A stretch of 9,085 nt of DNA, taken from assembly GCA_020441605.1 (NCBI GenBank), contig JAGRLX010000234.1, positions 1-9,085 on the forward strand, read 5' to 3'. The position numbers and the translations under genes are program-made. The notes below the pieces were generated by a model. The model searched no databases. It was not told the origin of the DNA and saw only the letters and a list, made by a program, of their open reading frames with translations. Below are positions 5,376-9,085 of this stretch, in pieces; the first letter of the stretch is position 1, and every line of letters begins with the position of its first letter. The DNA is from Alphaproteobacteria bacterium (GTDB lineage: Bacteria; Pseudomonadota; Alphaproteobacteria; Rhizobiales; Aestuariivirgaceae).

Positions 5376-6149
5376 TCAGGGCTTCAGCACATCCATCTGG
5401 ATCGGGCCTTCGGCGCTGCCGTGGATGAATTGCTCGACGTAGGGGTTGCCGCTGTCGTCGATCGTCTTCGCCGGTCCCTGCCAGAGGATCTCACCCTTGT
5501 GGATCATGGCAATGTCGTCGGCGATCTTGCGGGCCGAGGCCATGTCATGGGTGATCGAGATGGTGGTGGCGCCGAGCCGTTTGACGCAGTCGACGATCAG
5601 ATTGTTGATGACGTCGGCCATGATCGGGTCGAGGCCTGTCGTCGGCTCGTCGAAGAAGATGATCTCGGGGTCGGCAGCGATGGCGCGGGCAAGCCCCACG
5701 CGCTTCTGCATGCCGCCGGAGAGTTCGGCGGGATAGAGGCCGGCCACTTCGGGACCCAGACCCACTTGTGCCAGCTTCTCGATGGCGATATCGCGGGCCT
5801 TGGCGCGGGCCATATGGCGGCCCTGGATCAGGCCGAAAGCGACATTCTGCCAGACCGAGAGCGAGTCGAAGAGGGCAGCGCCCTGGAACAGCATGCCGAA
5901 GCGCTGCAGATAGGCGTCGCGCGCTGCGCCCTTCAATCCCACCACCTCTTCGCCGGCGACCCGGATGGAGCCAGCGTCGGGGTGCAGAATGCCGAGAACG
6001 CATTTCAGCATCACCGACTTGCCGGTGCCGGAGCCGCCGATCACCACCAGTGAATGGCCCTTGGGAACGGAGAGGTTGACCCCGTTCAGCACATGCTTGG
6101 GCCCAAAGCTCTTCTTCACACCCTCGAGAACAATGTGACCCTCGGCCAT
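5376..6149 (-). CDS. mlaF: ABC transporter ATP-binding protein, MlaF/Mkl family
   Basis: Cytoplasmic ATPase subunit of an Mla-type (MCE-associated) transporter, which moves phospholipid between the outer and inner membranes in Gram-negative bacteria. In 257 residues all ABC motifs are visible: Walker A GGSGTGKS (38-45), Q-loop Q89 in LFQGAALFDSL, signature LSGGMQKR (143-150), Walker B IIFFDEPT with catalytic E168, and H-loop H201. The FQGAALFDSLSVW stretch, the GGMQKR signature and TTGLDPI are typical of MlaF rather than other ABC families. The ATG at 6149 is chosen because CGGAG, formed by the end of mlaE, lies 7 bases before it. An in-frame ATG at 6185 would add 12 cysteine/arginine-rich residues inside mlaE and has no such support. 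It follows mlaE by 4 bases and is the last gene of the operon; no MCE (MlaD) gene follows. Confidence 0.92.
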   Translation of the reverse strand: MAEGHIVLEGVKKSFGPKHVLNGVNLSVPKGHSLVVIGGSGTGKSVMLKCVLGILHPDAGSIRVAGEEVVGLKGAARDAYLQRFGMLFQGAALFDSLSVWQNVAFGLIQGRHMARAKARDIAIEKLAQVGLGPEVAGLYPAELSGGMQKRVGLARAIAADPEIIFFDEPTTGLDPIMADVINNLIVDCVKRLGATTISITHDMASARKIADDIAMIHKGEILWQGPAKTIDDSGNPYVEQFIHGSAEGPIQMDVLKP

Positions 6150-6153
6150 CGCA

Positions 6154-6927
6154 TCACTCCGCGAACAGCAGCGAGGTGAGCACAAAGTTCGCCGCCAGGA
6201 TCAGGATGGCGGAGGAGACAACGGCATTGGTGGTCGCCCGGCCAACGCCTGCCGCGCCACCCCTGGAATTGAAGCCGTGGTAGCAACCCATCACCGCGAT
6301 AATGAAGCCGAAGACGGCGGCCTTGATCAGGCCCGATGTGACGTCGTCGACCTCGAGAAAATCGGCGGTGTTCTTGAGATAGGCATATTCGTTGAAGCCC
6401 AGCGAGCGGGTGCCGACGATATAGCCGCCCATGATGCCGATGGTGTCGCCGATGGCGACGAGCAGGGGTAGGGTCACAACGGCAGCGATGATGCGCGGTC
6501 CCACCAGATACTTGAACGGATTGGTGGCCAGCGTCACCAGCGCGTCGATCTGTTCGGTCACCCGCATGGTGCCGAGTTCGGCGGCGATGGCGGCGCCCAC
6601 GCGTCCCGCCACCATCAGGCCGGCCAGCACCGGGCCCAGTTCGCGGGTAATGCCAAGGGCGACGATGGAAGCAACCAGGCTTTCGGCGTTGAAGCGGGAA
6701 GACCCCAGATAGATCTGGAGGGCCAGCGCGCCGCCGGTGAAGAAGGCGGTGAGACCCACGACGGGCAAGGAAAAATAGCCGATGCGCATCATCTGATCGA
6801 GGATTTGGCGCAGGAAGATGGTCGGCGTCAGGCCCTGAATGAGGCTGTCCCTGATGAACAGCGTGACCCGTCCCACCTCGTCGCAGAGATGCAGCACGGC
6901 GCGGCCGATGAGGGCAAAGGGGTTCAC
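6154..6927 (-). CDS. mlaE: ABC transporter permease, MlaE family
   Basis: Inner-membrane permease partner of MlaF in phospholipid transport, 257 residues, which is the usual length. An amphipathic N-terminal interfacial helix is followed by about five membrane helices (roughly 51-72, 85-105, 145-170, 200-217, 235-254). The family core is plain: TRELGPVLAGLMVAGRVGAA (94-113), AELGTMRVTEQIDAL (116-130), ATNPFKYLVGPR (134-145) and GFNSRGGAAGVGRATTNAVV (218-237). The start is GTG at 6927, overlapping the alr stop by four bases (GTGA), so translation is probably coupled to alr. The stop lies 4 bases before mlaF. The permease and ATPase form a pair, and the MCE subunit expected to complete the complex must be encoded elsewhere. 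Confidence 0.92.
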   Translation of the reverse strand: MNPFALIGRAVLHLCDEVGRVTLFIRDSLIQGLTPTIFLRQILDQMMRIGYFSLPVVGLTAFFTGGALALQIYLGSSRFNAESLVASIVALGITRELGPVLAGLMVAGRVGAAIAAELGTMRVTEQIDALVTLATNPFKYLVGPRIIAAVVTLPLLVAIGDTIGIMGGYIVGTRSLGFNEYAYLKNTADFLEVDDVTSGLIKAAVFGFIIAVMGCYHGFNSRGGAAGVGRATTNAVVSSAILILAANFVLTSLLFAE

Positions 6928-8063
6928 GCAACGGTATCCGATTCGAGGCCTGTGTAGAGTCTTGCATAGCGGCTGCCGAGGCGGGTCAGCAACTCGTAGG
7001 AAATTGTTCCAGCCCAGGCGGCGGCCTCGTCGATGGCGATGTGGCCGCCGAGGATCTCCGCCCTGGTGCCGCGCACCACCGAATGCGGCATGAGGCCGGT
7101 GATGTCGATCGCCATCATGTCCATGGAGATGCGGCCGATGATCGGGCAGCGCTTGCCGCCGATGAAGACCTGGGCCGGTCCGTCGACGGCCTTCGACGAA
7201 AGAGCCCGCGGAACGCCGTCCTTGTAGCCAGCGCCCAGAATGGCGATGGTGCTGAGTCGCCTGGCCTCCCAGGTGGCGCCATAGCCTACGGTCTCGCCCG
7301 GTTTGACCTGGCGTAGCTGCATCACCGTTCCTTCCAGGTGGGCGACGGCTCCCATGGGGTTGGGTTTCTCGGGGGTTGGATTGCCACCATAGAGCGCGAT
7401 GCCGGGCCGCACCAGATCGTGGGTGAAGCCGTCGCCAAGGAAGATGCCGCTGGAGTTGGAGAGGCTCGCGGCCACGCCCGGAAGTCGGCCGCGCACCGCG
7501 GCAAAGGCCTCGCGCTGCCTGCCGTTCAATGGGTGGGACGGATCGTCGGCGCAGGCGAGATGGCTCATCAGCAGGCTGACGTTAAGCCCCTCCATCAAGA
7601 ACGTATCGGCCAGCAAGGCATCGAATTCAGCCATGGAAAAGCCAAGCCGGTTGATGCCGGTGTCGACGTGCAGCGCGCAGGGCAGTTTGCGGCCATAGGC
7701 GCGTCCGAAGGCCGCCCATTCGCGCGCCTCGTCGATGGTGATGAGCGCCGGGCAGAGATTGAGCTTGGCATAGAATTCGGCCTGGCCGGCAAAGAGCCCG
7801 TCGAGAACATAGATGGTGGCGGCGGGAAGAACGGCGCGCAGCTCTTCGCCTTCCTTGGGCCTCGCCACGAAAAAGCTGCGGCAGCCGGCGTCCCACAGGG
7901 CGTGGGCCACGGGCTTGATCCCCAGGCCATAGGCATTGCCCTTCACGGCCGCGCCACACTGGGCGGAGCCCGCCTGCCTGGCAAGCAGCCGCCAGTTGTT
8001 CTGCAATGCCACCAGGTCGATGGTGAGCACGGCGCCGGCGAGGTCTTTCGGGGTCGTTGTCAT
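6924..8063 (-). CDS. alr: Alanine racemase
   Basis: PLP enzyme that interconverts L- and D-alanine, supplying D-Ala for peptidoglycan; cytoplasmic. From the chosen start it has 379 residues, normal for the family. PLP binds K41 in AAVKGNAYGLG; the opposite-face catalytic tyrosine is Y261 in VGYGATWEA. Other family segments are HVDTGINRLGF (132-142), SHLACADDP, LVRPGIALYG (217-226), GAGYKDGVPR, GRISMDMMAID (310-320) and ISYELLTRLGSRYARLY (354-370). The usual AVVKANAYGHG and GYxDGYPR boxes are slightly altered here (G42, L47, V284), but both catalytic residues remain. The ATG at 8063 is preferred because GAGG sits 6 bases upstream. A start at 8087, eight codons earlier, has only AAGG one base from the ATG. 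It precedes mlaE with a 4-base overlap and follows the reductase by about 70 bases; linkage to dnaB is common in alphaproteobacteria. Confidence 0.93.
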   Translation of the reverse strand: MTTTPKDLAGAVLTIDLVALQNNWRLLARQAGSAQCGAAVKGNAYGLGIKPVAHALWDAGCRSFFVARPKEGEELRAVLPAATIYVLDGLFAGQAEFYAKLNLCPALITIDEAREWAAFGRAYGRKLPCALHVDTGINRLGFSMAEFDALLADTFLMEGLNVSLLMSHLACADDPSHPLNGRQREAFAAVRGRLPGVAASLSNSSGIFLGDGFTHDLVRPGIALYGGNPTPEKPNPMGAVAHLEGTVMQLRQVKPGETVGYGATWEARRLSTIAILGAGYKDGVPRALSSKAVDGPAQVFIGGKRCPIIGRISMDMMAIDITGLMPHSVVRGTRAEILGGHIAIDEAAAWAGTISYELLTRLGSRYARLYTGLESDTVA

Positions 8064-8133
8064 CTCGGGCCTCGGTATCCTGCGCATGCCTTAAGGGGAG
8101 AGGGCGGCGGGATCAAGTCTGCAGACCGCCACG

Positions 8134-8970
8134 TTAGGTCATTGCCAGCGAATGTTTGCGCCGGGGCGGCGGAAAGCTGCGGTCAAGGGATTTCAGGTCT
8201 TCGCCATCCAGCACCACGTCGCGGGCGCGGGCCAGTTCGGCCACGCGTTCCGGCCGCGACGACTTCGGAATGGCCTGCACGCCGGGTTTCGACAGCAGGA
8301 AGGCGAGGGCGACGGTGGCGGGCGAAACGCCATGTTTTCGGGCCAAGGGCGCTAGTGCTGCGCTGTGGGTCAGATCGCCGCCGCCCAACGGACAATAGGC
8401 CATCAGCGGCATGTTGCGCTGCTGCTGCCAGGCGAGGAGATCCCATTCGATACCGCGCGAGTCGAGGTTGTATTGCACCTGGTTGGCCGCACAGCCAGTG
8501 GCGATGCCGGCAAGCTCTTCCAGGTCGTCGATGTCGAAGTTGCTCACGCCCCAATGGCGGATCTTGCCGGCGCGCTGGAGATCCTCGAAGGCCCGCACGG
8601 TTTCGGCCAGCGGCGTGCCGCCCCGCCAGTGCAGCAGGTAGAGGTCGATCATGTCGGTCCGGAGCCGGGCGAGGCTCCGCTCGCAGGCGGCGATCGTTCC
8701 CTTGAGGGAGGCATTTGACGGCAGCACCTTGCTGACAACGAAGACCTTGCCGCGCTGCCCGGCGATAGCCTCCGCCACCACGGTCTCGGCACCGCCGTTG
8801 GCATACATTTCGGCGGTATCGATCACCGTCATGCCCAGGTCGACGGCGGTCTTCAGCGCGGCGATTTCGCCTTTGCGGCTGGCGGAACTTTCGCCCATGT
8901 GCCAGGTGCCGATGCCGAGTGCGGGAAGCGTCTCGCCCGACGGCAGCGTGACGGTGGCGTCGCCACTCAC
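8134..8970 (-). CDS. Aldo/keto reductase
   Basis: NAD(P)H-dependent oxidoreductase of 278 residues that should reduce aldehydes or ketones; cytoplasmic, with no signal or membrane segment. The catalytic tetrad of the superfamily is complete: D51 and Y56 (IDTAEMYANGG), K81 (VVSKVLP) and H114 (LYLLHW). Typical barrel strands follow: GKIRHWGVSNFD, ANQVQYNLDSRGIEWDLLAW, MPLMAYCPLGGG and the cofactor-binding AIPKSSRPERVAEL near the C-terminus. The compact form resembles the E. coli YeaE-like group; the physiological substrate is unknown. It starts with GTG at 8970, overlapping the dnaB stop by four bases (GTGA), so its translation is likely coupled to dnaB. Its position between dnaB and alr looks like an addition to a conserved order rather than a functional link to either. 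Confidence 0.91.
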   Translation of the reverse strand: MSGDATVTLPSGETLPALGIGTWHMGESSASRKGEIAALKTAVDLGMTVIDTAEMYANGGAETVVAEAIAGQRGKVFVVSKVLPSNASLKGTIAACERSLARLRTDMIDLYLLHWRGGTPLAETVRAFEDLQRAGKIRHWGVSNFDIDDLEELAGIATGCAANQVQYNLDSRGIEWDLLAWQQQRNMPLMAYCPLGGGDLTHSAALAPLARKHGVSPATVALAFLLSKPGVQAIPKSSRPERVAELARARDVVLDGEDLKSLDRSFPPPRRKHSLAMT

Positions 8971-9085
8971 CCGAACTGCTCCGGCAGGTATTCGTCGCGG
9001 GCGAGGTTCTGGAACTTGGTCAGGCTGGCGTCGAATTGCAGTTCGACGATGCCGGTGGGGCCGTGGCGCTGCTTGCCGATGATCA
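8967..9085 (-). CDS. dnaB: Replicative DNA helicase DnaB, C-terminal end (5' part outside window)
   Basis: Only the last 38 codons are inside the window, with TGA at 8969-8967. The peptide IIGKQRHGPTGIVELQFD followed by ASLTKFQNLA is the hallmark end of the DnaB RecA-like helicase domain. It carries the KQRHGPTG segment (an arginine-finger/ATP-contact loop) and the E-L-x-F strand, then a short tail ending YLPEQFG. DnaB is the hexameric ring helicase that unwinds DNA at the replication fork. Its stop overlaps the GTG start of the aldo/keto reductase by 4 bases, making dnaB the most upstream gene seen in this - strand operon. Confidence 0.9.
   Translation of the reverse strand, partial: IIGKQRHGPTGIVELQFDASLTKFQNLARDEYLPEQFG

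Noticed and set aside
5340..5400. Bidirectional terminator between the convergent DUF4239 and mlaF genes
   Set aside because: Only a 5-bp CTGAC/GTCAG pairing with a long interior and no T-run on either strand.
8117..8126. Self-complementary GTCTGCAGAC between the aldo/keto reductase and alr
   Set aside because: No T-run for a terminator and no promoter boxes around it; a lone 10-base palindrome is weak evidence.
7338..8705. Long open frame of 455 codons on the + strand opposite alr and the aldo/keto reductase
   Set aside because: It crosses two well-supported genes and has no recognisable domain; its composition is that of a GC-skewed shadow frame.

Overview
The window is GC-rich bacterial chromosome and looks alphaproteobacterial, most likely Hyphomicrobiales (Rhizobiales). 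Three things suggest this: the family make-up; a dnaB–alr gene order that I recall as common in that order; and a Shine-Dalgarno stretch that matches the complement of the alphaproteobacterial 16S 3' end (GGATCACCTCCTTTC) over 15 bases. No tRNA, rRNA, CRISPR array, transposase or phage gene was seen. Apart from a few unnamed small genes, this is ordinary chromosome.

Left part (1-2020, + strand). The window opens in the C-terminal half of an Hsp20 small heat-shock protein, closed by a clear Rho-independent terminator (228-260). Next comes a secreted four-cysteine protein resembling bacterial C-type-lectin/endostatin-fold proteins (380-1039). Upstream of it is an EcfG-like (general stress response) promoter candidate. 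Then follows a membrane-anchored endonuclease/exonuclease/phosphatase-fold hydrolase with a TTG start (1109-2020).

Middle (2030-5356). A metal-dependent amidohydrolase of the YtcJ type lies on the - strand (2030-3694), convergent with the hydrolase. It is divergent from a small exported basic/aromatic protein (3933-4277), whose leader carries a perfect palindrome and a GC-rich hairpin. The 308-base stretch 4278-4585 holds no long gene. It does hold a compact module: a 15-base perfect anti-16S ribosome-binding site, a 23-codon ORF ending in a small hairpin, and a strong terminator with a 12-bp stem and GNRA-type loop. This is the least explained and most interesting part of the window. A four-TM DUF4239/bestrophin-like membrane protein follows (4586-5356).

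Right part (9085 down to 5376, - strand). This reads as one operon: end of dnaB, aldo/keto reductase, alanine racemase (alr), mlaE permease and mlaF ATPase. Two junctions are 4-base GTGA overlaps and one is a 4-base gap. The operon mixes replication, D-alanine supply for peptidoglycan, and two core subunits of an Mla-type phospholipid transporter. The MCE substrate-binding subunit (MlaD) is not in the window.

All calls are from reading the sequence; no database search was run.
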